Assembly (NCBI GenBank): GCA_958352145.1
Contig: CATWNM010000007.1
Coordinates: 1 to 64,000, forward strand
DNA from: an uncultured Eubacteriales bacterium
Lineage (GTDB): Bacteria > Bacillota > Clostridia > Oscillospirales > CAG-272
Reading direction: 5' to 3'
Length of the DNA: 64,000 nt
The translations under genes and the position numbers were made by a program. Below, one piece after another: positions 42,745 through 52,223 of this stretch (position 1 is its first letter; each line of letters starts with the position of its first letter). Under the pieces are notes generated by a model. The model worked only from the letters and a program-made list of their open reading frames with translations, searched no databases and was not told where the DNA came from.

Positions 42745-44047
42745 ATGGCGGTATTATTAAGACAAGTATAAAATAAACGTGATAGTAACGGTGTTCTGAC
42801 GGGTAAGCCAGGCACCGTTTACGACGTTAATATCAAATATAATTCGCCCGAAGGCAAAATGACCTATTCCCAAAAGGGCTTTGCAACCAAAAAGGAAGCT
42901 ACACAGCACGAAGCTGAAATGAAAACCAAGCTCGCAAATCCCGTCTATACGCCCGTTGCTTCCTCACAAGGCAAGCAGACGGTCAAGGAGTATATGGAGG
43001 AATGGGTAAGAGATACACGGAAAAGCAAACTTGCGCCCAAGCACGTTTGCAAGCTACAAGGGCTATATAAAAAACCACATTGTGCCGAACATCGGACACG
43101 TTCAACTCAATCAGCTTTCGCCCGCTATGCTTGACAATATGTTTCAAAAAATGTTCGATAGCGGATTGTCAAACAGTAGCGTCAGATATGCTCAAAGAAT
43201 TATGAGCGTCGCATAGGAACACGCAAGGAAGTATCACTACATAGAACACAATGCCGCCCGTGATGTTATCACGAAATTTGGCAAGCAAGGCAAGACACCC
43301 GACCCGTACACCATAGGACAAATGCAAGATTTTATGGGCAAGGTTATCGGTACGGAATGGGAAATGCTCGTTATGCTTGCGGGTATGTATGGCTTGCGTA
43401 TGAGTGAAATTCTCGGCTTGCGTTGGCAAAATGTAGATTTGGAAAAAGGCACGTTCGGCGTTGTCGAGCAATTACCGTTTAATCTCCCCGCAGGGACAAA
43501 AGAGATTGCGGAAATGGCACCGACAAAATCCAACGATAGAATATTGCCGATCACCGATCTGACGCGCCCATATTTTGAGCAAGCGAAAAATCTGCAAGAA
43601 AGGAGGAAGGAGCTTACAGCCGCCGCAGGGACACCGTACTATGACAATGACCTTGTGATCTCAAAGCCCGACGGCACACCTTATCGGCGCGACGTTGTTT
43701 CAAACAATTTCGGTCAGCTTGTACGGCACCTTGAAATGCCGCATATTCGTTTTCACGATTTGCGGCATACGGCGGCAACCAATATGCACCAACTCACGGG
43801 CGACTTTTATACTGTCGGTGAGATTTTGGGGCATACGTTGAAAGGTATCGGAATGTCGCTTGGTATCTCAACCAACCTTGAAGCAGTAACGGCACAGTAC
43901 GTTGACGTGCGTCTTGAACGTAAAAAATCCGTCCTTGACGTTTACCACAAGGGCACTACACCCGCCGAAAGGCGACGGAGAAAAGAAGCAAGGCGACAGC
44001 GGCAAGGAAGAAAAGCCAAAGAAAAAAGTAGTGATATAGAGCTATAA
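42745..44047 (+). pseudogene. Tyrosine integrase with three inactivating lesions
   Basis: An in-frame TAA at codon 9, a frameshift near 43030 (just before LRPSTFASYKG) and an in-frame TAG at 43214 interrupt the gene. The C-terminal catalytic domain from 43217 on is uninterrupted and has arginine in YGLRMSEILG, HDLRHTAATN, GHTLKG and the nucleophile tyrosine in AQYVDVRLER. The full protein would be about 430 residues with arm-binding, core-binding and catalytic domains. It points toward the tRNA gene, as expected for an integrase next to its att site. Confidence 0.85.
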
Positions 44048-44266
44048 CGGGAACATCTCTTTACAGCTTTTCACTACTTTTTATAGGTTTTTAAGACATT
44101 CGGGCACCATAAGGGCACCACAGTATTCATTTTTGATGAATAAACTGAATAGAGCAAAACACCGAGGTCACCACAAATTAGGGCACCAATGGCACCATTC
44201 ACAAAAAGCGGGCACCACCAAGACAAAGTGAAAACCCTTGAAAACATAATGTTTTCAAGGGTTTGT
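44035..44266 (+). repeat. Right direct repeat of the island with integrase arm-site-like repeats
   Basis: Same-orientation match to 18107-18264. Between the integrase stop and the tRNA, GGCACC recurs six times (GGGCACCAT, GGGCACCAC, GGGCACCAA, GGCACCATT, GGGCACCACC), like arm-type binding sites of tyrosine integrases. The segment ends with AAAACCCTTG and TTTCAAGGGTTTG, a palindrome directly next to the tRNA 3' end, probably the crossover region and possibly also the tRNA terminator. Confidence 0.7.
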
Positions 44267-44355
44267 TGGCGGAGAGGGCGGGATTCGAACCCGCGTGCGA
44301 TTGCTCGCAAACTGATTTCGAGTCAGCCCCGTTATGACCACTTCGATACCTCTCC
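44267..44355 (-). tRNA. tRNA-Ser (CGA)
   Basis: On the minus strand the acceptor arm GGAGAGG pairs with CCTCTCC, followed by discriminator G and an encoded CCA. The anticodon loop CTCGAAA gives anticodon CGA. The long variable arm (TTTGCGAGCAATCGCACG region) and GGTTCGAATCC T-arm are as expected for serine. Its 3' end is the insertion site of the genomic island and appears to be intact. Confidence 0.95.
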
Positions 44356-44454
44356 ATATAAGCCTGTTTGCATTTGAGAAACGGATACCGCACCGTCGTT
44401 TTTCTTTTTAAGCAGCATTCTGCCGTAATGAAGCGCGGCGCATTTACGTCGCCT

Positions 44455-44483
44455 ATTATAGCACATCTCCAAAACAAATGCAA
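44455..44483 (-). promoter_or_regulatory. Promoter of tRNA-Ser
   Basis: Minus-strand TTGCAT, 17-bp spacer, TATAAT, about 100 bp upstream of the tRNA 5' end. Confidence 0.65.
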
Positions 44484-44496
44484 GAATTTTTTTTAA

Positions 44497-44525
44497 AAAG
44501 TCAAGGCCTGTTTGGCCTTGACTTT
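44497..44525 (-). terminator. Terminator of the murD-trkH operon
   Basis: A perfect 12-bp stem, AAAGTCAAGGCC with its complement, and a 5-nt loop overlaps the trkH stop codon and is followed on the minus strand by TTAAAAAAAATT. It ends the ten-gene operon. Confidence 0.85.
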
Positions 44526-46002
44526 AAATACTCGCTTCGGCGGATTTTTTTTGTGCGAAGCCCGATTTTCGCCAAATGGCCGGATGGAAGAGCAGTAGCA
44601 TCGGAAACAGTTCCAACCGTCCCGCAAGCATATCGAAGATCAGCACATATTTGGAAAAACAACTGAAAAAGCCGTAATTTTGCGAGGGGCCGACCAAGGA
44701 CAGTCCGGGGCCGATATTATTGATGGTCGCGGCAACTGCGGTAAAGCTGGTCGTTGTATCATGGCCGTCTACGGATATAAGCAGCGTGGAGACGGCGAAG
44801 ATAAAAATATACGCGACTAGGAACGCGCTGGTTGTATGAACAATGTCGCTGCTGACAATTTTTTTCTCCAGCCGAATTTTGGTTATGCTGTTGGGATATA
44901 GGTACCGCCGGAGTTCTTCGCGGGCGCGCTTGGCAAGGATGATGATTCGGGAGACTTTCAATCCGCCGCCGGTACTGCCGGCACAGGCGCCGATAAACAT
45001 CAGCAGCACGAGGATTGTTTGGGAAAGCACCGGCCAGCGGGCAAAATCGCAGGTGGCAAAGCCGGTCGTCGTCATAATCGAGGAAACCTGAAATGCAGCG
45101 TGCCGGAGTGATGCTTCTATGTTTTCTCCCGGAATATACGTGTTCCAAAAAATGATGCCGCTCGCCGCCGCAAGAATGATAAAGTACGTTCGGAGTTCTT
45201 CGCTGCGCAGCGCCTGCTTCCATTTTTTAATCAGGAGCAAAAAGTATATATTGAAGTTGACGCCGAACAGCGCCATAAAAATCGCGACTACCCATTGAAG
45301 ATACGGCGAATACTCAGCCATACTGCTGTTGCGGATGCCAAATCCGCCGGTACCCGCGGTGCCGAACGTGGTTGTGACCGCATCAAAAGCGGGCATACCG
45401 CCCGCCAGTAGAAAGAAAAATTCCAAAATAGACAGGAATATATATAGCATATACAGGATCAGTGCGGTATAGCGGGTTTTGGGAACCAGCTTTCCGACTG
45501 CGGGGCCGGGACTTTCGGCGCGCATCAAGTGCATTTGGGATCCGCCTGCGAGCGGGAGAACGGCGAGTAAAAATACGAGAACGCCCATACCGCCGATCCA
45601 ATGTGTAAAGCTGCGCCAGAACAGGCTGCAGTGCGACAGAGCCTCGACGTCGGACAGGATGCTCGCGCCGGTCGTCGTAAAACCGGAGACGGTTTCGAAA
45701 AGCGCGTCGGTAAAAGCGGGAATTTCGCGGTTAATTATAAACGGCAGACAGCCGAAGATACTGAGCGCAATCCAAGAAAGCGCAACGGCGACAAAGCCTT
45801 CTTTCAGGTAAAAAACCATGTTTTTAGGCCGTCGCAGAATCGCCGGTACCCCTGCCGCCGCGCAGATCAGCGCGGTGGTCAGAAAGGCATATGCCGCGCA
45901 TTCGCGATAGAATAAGCCGACCGCGAAAGGGAGCAGCATAAATATGGCTTCCATATTCAAAACCCAGCCAAGAATATAGACGATTATACGAAAATTCATC
46001 AT
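44524..46002 (-). CDS. trkH: TrkH/KtrB-family potassium uptake channel subunit
   Basis: 492 residues with four repeated membrane-pore-membrane units. Selectivity-filter-like segments are TTTGASILS, TFGTAGTGGFG, TTTGFAT and a fourth around AATINNIGPG. Forms the K+ translocating pore that the TrkA subunit encoded directly upstream would gate. Last gene of the operon, 6 bp after trkA. Confidence 0.92.
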   Translation of the reverse strand: MMNFRIIVYILGWVLNMEAIFMLLPFAVGLFYRECAAYAFLTTALICAAAGVPAILRRPKNMVFYLKEGFVAVALSWIALSIFGCLPFIINREIPAFTDALFETVSGFTTTGASILSDVEALSHCSLFWRSFTHWIGGMGVLVFLLAVLPLAGGSQMHLMRAESPGPAVGKLVPKTRYTALILYMLYIFLSILEFFFLLAGGMPAFDAVTTTFGTAGTGGFGIRNSSMAEYSPYLQWVVAIFMALFGVNFNIYFLLLIKKWKQALRSEELRTYFIILAAASGIIFWNTYIPGENIEASLRHAAFQVSSIMTTTGFATCDFARWPVLSQTILVLLMFIGACAGSTGGGLKVSRIIILAKRAREELRRYLYPNSITKIRLEKKIVSSDIVHTTSAFLVAYIFIFAVSTLLISVDGHDTTTSFTAVAATINNIGPGLSLVGPSQNYGFFSCFSKYVLIFDMLAGRLELFPMLLLFHPAIWRKSGFAQKKSAEASI

Positions 46003-46008
46003 AATGCC

Positions 46009-47406
46009 TCAGGCGAGAATATCGCCAATCTCATGAAATCCGCTGTGTTTGGTGACGACGATGACCGTATCGCCGGGAAGAATGCAGTCGTGCCCGCTGG
46101 GGATGATAATTTTGCCGCGCCGGTTGATGCAGGCGACCAAGAGATCTCGTTTTAAAGGAAGTGCCATAATCGGCTGATTGGCCACAGGCGCGTCCTCCGT
46201 GATCCGGAACTCGATAGCTTCGGCGCGGTTATCGAAAATATGGTACAGCGTTTCAATATTGCTGCCGAGCGAATTTTGCCGGGCGCGCGCATAGGCGATG
46301 ATCGACTCTGAGGTGATGTACCTCGGATAGACTACGCTGTCCATATCCAGTCCGGCGATCACGTCGTGAAAATTGGTTCTGTTGATTTTGGTGATGACCT
46401 TGGCGTCCGTTGTTTTTTTGGCGTACAGCGTGAGCAGAATGTTTTCTTCGTCGATATTGGTGATCGGGACGAAAGATTCGGTTTGTGCAAGTCCCGACTG
46501 CATAAGCAGGCTTTCGTCCGTGCCGTCGCCGCAGATAATCAGCGCGCGGTCGAGCAGAGACGCAAGTTCCAAGCAGCGCTCGGAGCGCTGTTCGATAATT
46601 TTGACCTCGATCCCGGTGTCCAAAAGCTGCTTGGCCAAATAATAGGAGATTTTGCCGCCGCCCACGATCATGGTGTTGGAGACTTTCCGCGTTTCGATGG
46701 CGGCTTTTTTAAAGAATTTTTGCGCGTTTTGCGCCGTGGCGATAAAGGAAACGATGTCGCTTTCCTGAAACACGAACGCGCCGTTCGGGATTGTAAGCTG
46801 TCCCTCTCGCTCGACGGCGCAGATCAGAAGGCCATTTGAAAAAATTTCCTGCAGATCCATGATCGCCTTTCCGCAGAGGATGTTTTTTTCTGGAATCTTG
46901 AATTGGATCAGTTCGGCGTGACCTCTGGCAAAGGAATTGATACTGATTGCGCCGGGCAGGCGAAGCAGTCTCGCAATTTCGTTTGCGGCTTCCAGTTCCG
47001 GATTGATAATCATGGAAAGGCCGAGTTTTTCCCGTATGTAGCCGAGTTCGTCGCTGTAATCAGGCGTGCGGACGCGCGCGATCGAAGCGCAGTTCCCGAC
47101 TTTTTTCGCCATGGTGCAGCAGAGCAGATTCAATTCGTCGCTGTCTGTGACGGCGATAATCAGATCGGCGCTTTCAATGCCGGCTTCCATCTGTACGCTG
47201 TAGCTCGAGCCGTTGCCCACGATGCCCATTACGTCGTAGGTGCTCGAAATTCGATTGACAATTTCCGCATTTTTGTCAATGACGGTGATATGATGGCCTT
47301 CTTTGCTGAGCCGCTCCGTGATGGTTGTGCCGACATTGCCGCCGCCGACGACAATGATATTCAAGGTGCGCTTTTCGGCTTTGCTTAGTTTATCAAGTAT
47401 GGACAT
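46009..47406 (-). CDS. trkA: TrkA potassium uptake regulatory subunit
   Basis: 465 residues with two Rossmann RCK_N domains, IIVVGGGNVGTTI (about residue 15) and MIVGGGKISYYLA (about 240), each followed by an RCK_C domain. Binds nucleotides and controls TrkH opening from the cytosolic side. The start overlaps the methyltransferase gene by 14 bp. Confidence 0.93.
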   Translation of the reverse strand: MSILDKLSKAEKRTLNIIVVGGGNVGTTITERLSKEGHHITVIDKNAEIVNRISSTYDVMGIVGNGSSYSVQMEAGIESADLIIAVTDSDELNLLCCTMAKKVGNCASIARVRTPDYSDELGYIREKLGLSMIINPELEAANEIARLLRLPGAISINSFARGHAELIQFKIPEKNILCGKAIMDLQEIFSNGLLICAVEREGQLTIPNGAFVFQESDIVSFIATAQNAQKFFKKAAIETRKVSNTMIVGGGKISYYLAKQLLDTGIEVKIIEQRSERCLELASLLDRALIICGDGTDESLLMQSGLAQTESFVPITNIDEENILLTLYAKKTTDAKVITKINRTNFHDVIAGLDMDSVVYPRYITSESIIAYARARQNSLGSNIETLYHIFDNRAEAIEFRITEDAPVANQPIMALPLKRDLLVACINRRGKIIIPSGHDCILPGDTVIVVTKHSGFHEIGDILA

Positions 47407-48268
47407 TTTGCTTCTTCACTTCCTCTTTTTCAAAGACGCAGACGACCATTTTTACAAACAATTCTCGAAGACCGGGGACTTTCGCGGGCGCGCGCAGGAT
47501 ATTTCGCAGCGGAATCTGCCGGTAATATGCAGGGCGGATGCCCATTTCGGACAGAATTTTATGAAAACGCCGGATCGTCATATGATTGATGTAAGAGAAA
47601 TATTCGGTTCCGTCTTCGCGCGGTGAGATGCGGAACGCAATCCGGGCGTCGCCGTCCGGAACCTGTTTTGCAAGTTCTTTGTATGCCTCGACCAAAACCG
47701 GTTCGGAGAAAAAGAGATGCACCCACGGAATGTAAATCAGATCGCTCAGATGCGCGCCGAACGGATGGTTATATGGGGGAAAGTTGACAAACAGCCGTCC
47801 GCCTGGACGCAGGATGCGCATGGTTTCGGCCAGCACTGCTTCCGGCTTTGCGACGTGTTCCATCGCGTCGTTCATGATAATTGTATCGACGCTGCCGTCG
47901 GCAAAGGGAAGCGCCGCGGCGTCGGCGCAGACAAATCGGAATTTATCGGTCAGGCCGAGCTTTTTCGCCAAGGCGTCCGCTTCGGCGCGGTATTTTTCGA
48001 GGATCTCCACGCCGATGACCTCTTTTGCGCCGCGCGAGGCGTAATACAGTGATTTCCCGCCTGCGCCGCAGCCGATATCCACGACGGTCTTGCCGGCGAA
48101 CATTTCCGCCTCCGTATACCGTTCCAAATAAAATTTGATGGTTTGTGCACCCTTTTCATACTGCCACATGGCGTAGGATTTTACACCGTCGTTTTGCAGA
48201 TTCAAAGGATGTACGGGCGGTTTGAAAAAACGATTGCACCAGAGGAGAAATCGGGTTCTTTTTTTCAT
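47393..48268 (-). CDS. Class I SAM-dependent methyltransferase
   Basis: 291 residues. The AdoMet-binding motif VVDIGCGAGGKSLYYA lies near residue 60, with IIMNDAMEHV and LRPGGRLFVNFPPY further on, as in methyltransferase type 11/25 proteins. C-terminal half of about 120 residues is not recognised. Substrate unknown. It lies between the cysteine desulfurase and trkA in the operon without an evident functional link. Confidence 0.85.
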   Translation of the reverse strand: MKKRTRFLLWCNRFFKPPVHPLNLQNDGVKSYAMWQYEKGAQTIKFYLERYTEAEMFAGKTVVDIGCGAGGKSLYYASRGAKEVIGVEILEKYRAEADALAKKLGLTDKFRFVCADAAALPFADGSVDTIIMNDAMEHVAKPEAVLAETMRILRPGGRLFVNFPPYNHPFGAHLSDLIYIPWVHLFFSEPVLVEAYKELAKQVPDGDARIAFRISPREDGTEYFSYINHMTIRRFHKILSEMGIRPAYYRQIPLRNILRAPAKVPGLRELFVKMVVCVFEKEEVKKQNVHT

Positions 48269-48269
48269 G

Positions 48270-49445
48270 TTATTTTATCCTTACAAGTGTGCTTAGTCCT
48301 TCGGCCAGCGCGCTGCAGAGCGCGTCCGCTTCGTCTGTGGTATTTTCATGCGATAGGCTGACGCGGATCGTGCAGTCGGCTTCGCGGCTGCTTTTTCCAA
48401 AAGAGGTCAGCGAGCGGCTGATTTTTTTGGTGTGCGAGGAGCAGGCGGAACCGCTGGAAACGCAGATATGCTTTCCGGAAAGAAAATTCAGCATGGTTTC
48501 GCTTTTGATGTCCGGCAGCGTCAGACTGAGGATGTGGGGCGCGGCGCATTTGGGTTCATTGATCCAAATTTCCTGGAGTGCCGGCGTATTCTTCAGACAC
48601 TGACAGATATGATTTCGGATCGTTTCCATGCGGATGCGGTTTTCATCAAAATGCAGGGCGCCGGTTTGCGCCGCCGCTCCGAAGCCGGCGATGCCCGGCA
48701 TATTTTCGGTACCGGCCCGAAGGCCGTTTTCCTGCTGTCCTCCATGGATTATGGGGCAGATTGCGCGGCGTTTCAGCGCTTCGGCGGAAATATAGAGCGC
48801 TGCTGCGCCTTTGGGGCCGTGGATTTTATGCGCGCTCACCGTAATCAGATCCGCGCCGAGGCTTGCCGGGGAAAATTTAATTTTTAAAAAGCCCTGTACG
48901 GCGTCGCAATGACAGAGAATATCCGGCCGAAACGCTTTTGCTGCGGCAAACATCCGCTCTACCGGGTAGACCGCGCCGGTTTCATTATTGACCAGCATAG
49001 AGGAAATCAAAACCGTATCTTCAGTCAGCGCAGCGCTGAGTTCGTCAAAGCGAATTTCGCCGCCCGTGGTGGACAGGCGTACGACGTCGGCGCCAAGCGT
49101 TTCCAGATACGCGGCTGAGGCTTCGATTGAGGCGTGTTCGCCTTCGGTTAGGATGACCCGCGGCCGTCCGCGCCTTTTTTTTGCGGTATAGCTGCCGATG
49201 AGCGCGAGGTTATTCGCCTCGCTACCGCTGCCGCAGAATACGAGACACCGGCTGTCTGGCGGCGCGCCCAGCGCAGAAAGCACTTCGGTGCGCGCCCGGT
49301 TCAGGACTTTTTCGGCGCGCAGTCCGGCGGCGTGCAAGGACGACGGATTGGCAAACGCCTCTTCCATAACTTCGCGGACGGCGGCTTTGGCTTCTTCGCA
49401 GGGCGCCGTTGTGGCGCTGTTGTCGAAGTAAATCTCGCTGTTCAT
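48270..49445 (-). CDS. Cysteine desulfurase (NifS/IscS family)
   Basis: 391-residue PLP enzyme that removes sulfur from cysteine for Fe-S or tRNA thiolation. It begins IYFDNSATT, has the PLP lysine in SAHKIHGPKG and the persulfide cysteine in SSGSACSSH. No IscU or ThiI gene lies next to it, so the sulfur acceptor is not apparent. The start overlaps the upstream lipoprotein gene by 4 bp. Confidence 0.93.
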   Translation of the reverse strand: MNSEIYFDNSATTAPCEEAKAAVREVMEEAFANPSSLHAAGLRAEKVLNRARTEVLSALGAPPDSRCLVFCGSGSEANNLALIGSYTAKKRRGRPRVILTEGEHASIEASAAYLETLGADVVRLSTTGGEIRFDELSAALTEDTVLISSMLVNNETGAVYPVERMFAAAKAFRPDILCHCDAVQGFLKIKFSPASLGADLITVSAHKIHGPKGAAALYISAEALKRRAICPIIHGGQQENGLRAGTENMPGIAGFGAAAQTGALHFDENRIRMETIRNHICQCLKNTPALQEIWINEPKCAAPHILSLTLPDIKSETMLNFLSGKHICVSSGSACSSHTKKISRSLTSFGKSSREADCTIRVSLSHENTTDEADALCSALAEGLSTLVRIK

Positions 49446-49975
49446 GCGATGAAGCGGAAAGCGCCGACCGCTGCCTGCACGTCTTCGATATGCCGCTCGA
49501 AATTATCCGCGGAGGAAGTATAGGTCAGCACATAAGCAAACCCGTTTTTTAGGCATATGACCTGGAGAAAGCTGTAATTTGTGCCGCCAAAGGAAGCCGA
49601 GTACTCATACTGCATCGCGTTGTTTCCGTCGAGCAAAAGATTGGATGAAGCCACATTCTGCATATCGCCGAAGACGTCTGCAAAAGTTTTTTCATAGGTT
49701 TTAAAATACGTTTCCGCATCCGGTATGGATGCATCCACGCCGTATACGTTGACCGTCAGGCTGGAGGGATCGGCTATGGAGTGATAGGCGCTGGTAACGC
49801 CGGTAGAAAGGTCAACGACCCAACTTTCCGGTACGAACAGGCAGTAATCCACGACCGCTGTGTCCGAGGCGAGTTTCATGCCGACCGGCGCTTCAAATTC
49901 CTCGGTTTTGCCGCAGGCGGCAAGCATTGCAAAGAGGATCGCGCCGGTCAGACAAAGAGATAAAAATTTTTTCAT
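49442..49975 (-). CDS. Small lipoprotein of PsbP-like type
   Basis: 177 residues. Signal peptide with lipobox LAAC (Cys21). The remainder (YCLFVPESWVVDLSTGVTSAY ... NGFAYVLTYTSSADNFERH) resembles the PsbP/DUF1795-type fold common in Gram-positive lipoproteins. Function unknown. In the operon between the methionine gamma-lyase-like gene and the cysteine desulfurase gene. Confidence 0.7.
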   Translation of the reverse strand: MKKFLSLCLTGAILFAMLAACGKTEEFEAPVGMKLASDTAVVDYCLFVPESWVVDLSTGVTSAYHSIADPSSLTVNVYGVDASIPDAETYFKTYEKTFADVFGDMQNVASSNLLLDGNNAMQYEYSASFGGTNYSFLQVICLKNGFAYVLTYTSSADNFERHIEDVQAAVGAFRFIA

Positions 49976-49984
49976 ATGTAAACC

Positions 49985-51250
49985 TCACGTTTTAAATTTA
50001 AGAAGTTCTGCGGCGGCGGAAAGCACACCGATTTTGCCGCTCTCATAGGTCAGACCGCCCTGCATATAGACGGTATAGGGCGGACGGAGAGGGCCGTCTG
50101 CCGAAAGCTCGATGGAAGAGCCGCCGGTAAACGCGCCGGCCGCCATGATTACGGGGTCGGAATAGCCGGGCATATCCCAAGGCTCAGGCGAGACGAATGC
50201 GTCCACGGGGGAACCGGCTTGGAGGCCGCGGCAGAACGCGACCAGCTTGTCCGGTGCGCCGAGCTTGATTGTCTGAATGATGTCATAGCGCCGCTCGTTC
50301 CATCGCGGAGAAGCTTCATAGTCGAGCTTTTCAAAAATGTACGCGGCAAAGTGCGCGGTTTTGAGCGCCTGCGCAACGGTATGCGGGGCGTAGAACAGAC
50401 CGCGGAACATATTTTTCGTCTGACCGAGCGTCGCGCCGATTTCAAGGCCGACGCCGACGGCCGTCAGACGGTATCCGGCAAGCTCGACTGCCCGCTGTGT
50501 CCCCGCGATATAGCCGCCCGATTCCGCCATGCCGCCGCCTGGATTTTTAATCAGCGAGCCGATGATCATGTCCGCGCCGGCGGCCGCCGGTTCGGTTGTT
50601 TCCACAAATTCTCCGTAGCAGTTGTCTACGACGATGTAAGCGTCGGACACGGAACGGATCAGCCGGCAGGCTTCCCCGATCTCCGCTGTGGAAAGTGTTG
50701 GCCGGTTCAGGTAGCCTTTGGAGCGCTGGATAAAAACCACTTTGATCTTTTCGCCGTTTTTGAGCAGGTTTTCCCGTATTGCAGGAAGATCGAGCTTGTC
50801 GTCTTTCAGATCGGTCTGCATATAGGTGACGCCAAAGTCGCGCAGTGAGCCGCGTCCCTCGGCACCCGCGGTGCCGATCACTTCATCCAGCGTGTCATAG
50901 GGCTTGTCCGCAATTGAGTACAGAATGTCGCCGGGGCGGAGCAGGGCGTACAGCCCGATGGCAAGCGCGTGCGTGCCGCTGGCGATGCTGTGGCGGACAA
51001 AGGCGGCCTTGGCACCCATGACATCGGCGTAAATTTTATCCAGCGTGTCCCGGCCTTTGTCGTCATAACCGTATCCGGTGCTCGGCGCAAACATCGCTTC
51101 GCTTACGCGGTAGCGGCGGAAGGCGTCCAGGATTCTCTGTGTGTTTTGTTCGGAAACCGCGTCGATCTCCGAAAAAATTTCAGTCAGCGCGGTTCCGGCT
51201 TCCTTTGCCAGTTGTAAAAGCTTTGTTTCCACTTTAAATTCCTTCTTCAA
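49985..51250 (-). CDS. Methionine gamma-lyase family protein (aluminium-resistance-protein family)
   Basis: 421-residue fold-type I PLP enzyme. FAPSTGYGYDDKGRDTLDKIYA and FVRHSIASGTHALAIGLYALL lie in the first third, and the PLP lysine is in GSLIKNPGGGMAESGG. This family (PF06838) is often annotated as aluminium resistance or methionine gamma-lyase-like; the true reaction is not firmly known. The start overlaps the M42 gene upstream by 17 bp. Confidence 0.88.
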   Translation of the reverse strand: MKKEFKVETKLLQLAKEAGTALTEIFSEIDAVSEQNTQRILDAFRRYRVSEAMFAPSTGYGYDDKGRDTLDKIYADVMGAKAAFVRHSIASGTHALAIGLYALLRPGDILYSIADKPYDTLDEVIGTAGAEGRGSLRDFGVTYMQTDLKDDKLDLPAIRENLLKNGEKIKVVFIQRSKGYLNRPTLSTAEIGEACRLIRSVSDAYIVVDNCYGEFVETTEPAAAGADMIIGSLIKNPGGGMAESGGYIAGTQRAVELAGYRLTAVGVGLEIGATLGQTKNMFRGLFYAPHTVAQALKTAHFAAYIFEKLDYEASPRWNERRYDIIQTIKLGAPDKLVAFCRGLQAGSPVDAFVSPEPWDMPGYSDPVIMAAGAFTGGSSIELSADGPLRPPYTVYMQGGLTYESGKIGVLSAAAELLKFKT

Positions 51251-52223
51251 TCAGTTTGAGGGCGAGCGCCTCGCAGGCACGCGCATCGTCCAGATCCGCG
51301 ATTTCGTTTATGGTTTGCGTATAGCGCGCGGGAATAGTCAGCGCGGCGGCGGCGCATCCTGCGCGCGCGCTTTGAATAGCGGCCGCATCCGTACTTTTGG
51401 ACGCGGAGACGATGGGCTGCACGGGAATTTTTTCAAGCTTTGCGAGTGTAAGCAGCCGGTTGGAAAGCTGCATATCGCATAAAGTCTGGGCGTCTTTTAT
51501 CAGAATAGCCGCACCGCCGCCAAGACAGGGGGACGCGTCTTTCCCGGCGGCATCCCCAGCGGGAGACAGGTCAAAGACGAGCGCAAGATCCGGCTCGACG
51601 GTAAAAGCGGCGGTTTTCGCACCGCGGTGTCCCGCTTCTGCCTGCGTGGTAAAAACAAAATATATGTCGTCTTGGGGCGGCGGGAGTTTTTTCGCGATGT
51701 CGAGCAGAATTGCGCAGCTGATCCTGCAAAGCGGCTGCCCGCCGATCCTTGTATGGCTGAGGCGGCAGAGCGACGGCGAAAATGCAAAACGTTCCCCCAC
51801 CTGAACGCGGCGCATTGCGGCGCGGCGGTCTTTTGCACCGATATCAATATACATGCAGTCGGGCGCGTATTCTTTTAGCTCCGTATGTCCGGCGGGCGCC
51901 AGCACGCCGCGCACACCGCGTTCGGATTGTACGCAGGCGAAAGCCGCGGCAGTCAGATCCATGTTCCCAATTTTGCCGAAGCGGAGCAGGCCGCATTCTT
52001 CAATATAGGTTACGATCAGACCGGCCGTGTCGGTGTGCGCCGCGAGCATGATTTTTTTGGGGGCGGCGCTGTTGCCATGGCGGACGGCGATCAGGTTTCC
52101 GAGCGCGTCGGTATGCATTTCGTCGGCAAATGGGGACAAGCTTTTTTCTATTTCACGGCGCAGCGCCTGCTCGCCGCCGGATACGGCGGCGTGCGCGGTC
52201 AATTGTTTCAGGATTTGATACAT
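51234..52223 (-). CDS. M42-like peptidase paralogue with degenerate active site
   Basis: 329 residues with the M42 fold throughout. The first metal histidine is kept (AAHTDTAG), but the usual bridging aspartate motif (DDR/DNR) is replaced by GGQPLCRISC. The general-base glutamate pair reads QAEAG instead of QEEVG, and the C-terminal ligand histidine is Gln in RYTQT. With three key positions changed it is probably not an active aminopeptidase and may act as a structural or regulatory partner of the two M42 enzymes beside it. Confidence 0.75.
   Translation of the reverse strand: MYQILKQLTAHAAVSGGEQALRREIEKSLSPFADEMHTDALGNLIAVRHGNSAAPKKIMLAAHTDTAGLIVTYIEECGLLRFGKIGNMDLTAAAFACVQSERGVRGVLAPAGHTELKEYAPDCMYIDIGAKDRRAAMRRVQVGERFAFSPSLCRLSHTRIGGQPLCRISCAILLDIAKKLPPPQDDIYFVFTTQAEAGHRGAKTAAFTVEPDLALVFDLSPAGDAAGKDASPCLGGGAAILIKDAQTLCDMQLSNRLLTLAKLEKIPVQPIVSASKSTDAAAIQSARAGCAAAALTIPARYTQTINEIADLDDARACEALALKLIEEGI

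Larger units (their letters stand above)
18107..44266. mobile_element. Composite genomic island at tRNA-Ser(CGA) built from decayed Tn916-like elements
   Basis: The region lies between direct repeats, one abutting the tRNA-Ser 3' end, and is visibly more AT-rich than both flanks. Decayed xis-int modules sit at both ends facing outward (minus on the left, plus on the right). Sigma-factor remnants of ICE type, an XRE fragment and a replication-initiator remnant lie between. Cargo is a redox operon on the left and a multidrug-efflux module on the right. No relaxase, coupling protein or type IV secretion gene is seen and both integrases are broken, so the island should not move on its own. Confidence 0.75.

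Noticed and set aside
44231..44264. Palindrome next to the tRNA considered as a CRISPR repeat
   Set aside because: It occurs only twice, 26 kb apart, with no spacer array and no cas genes. It fits an att core or terminator.
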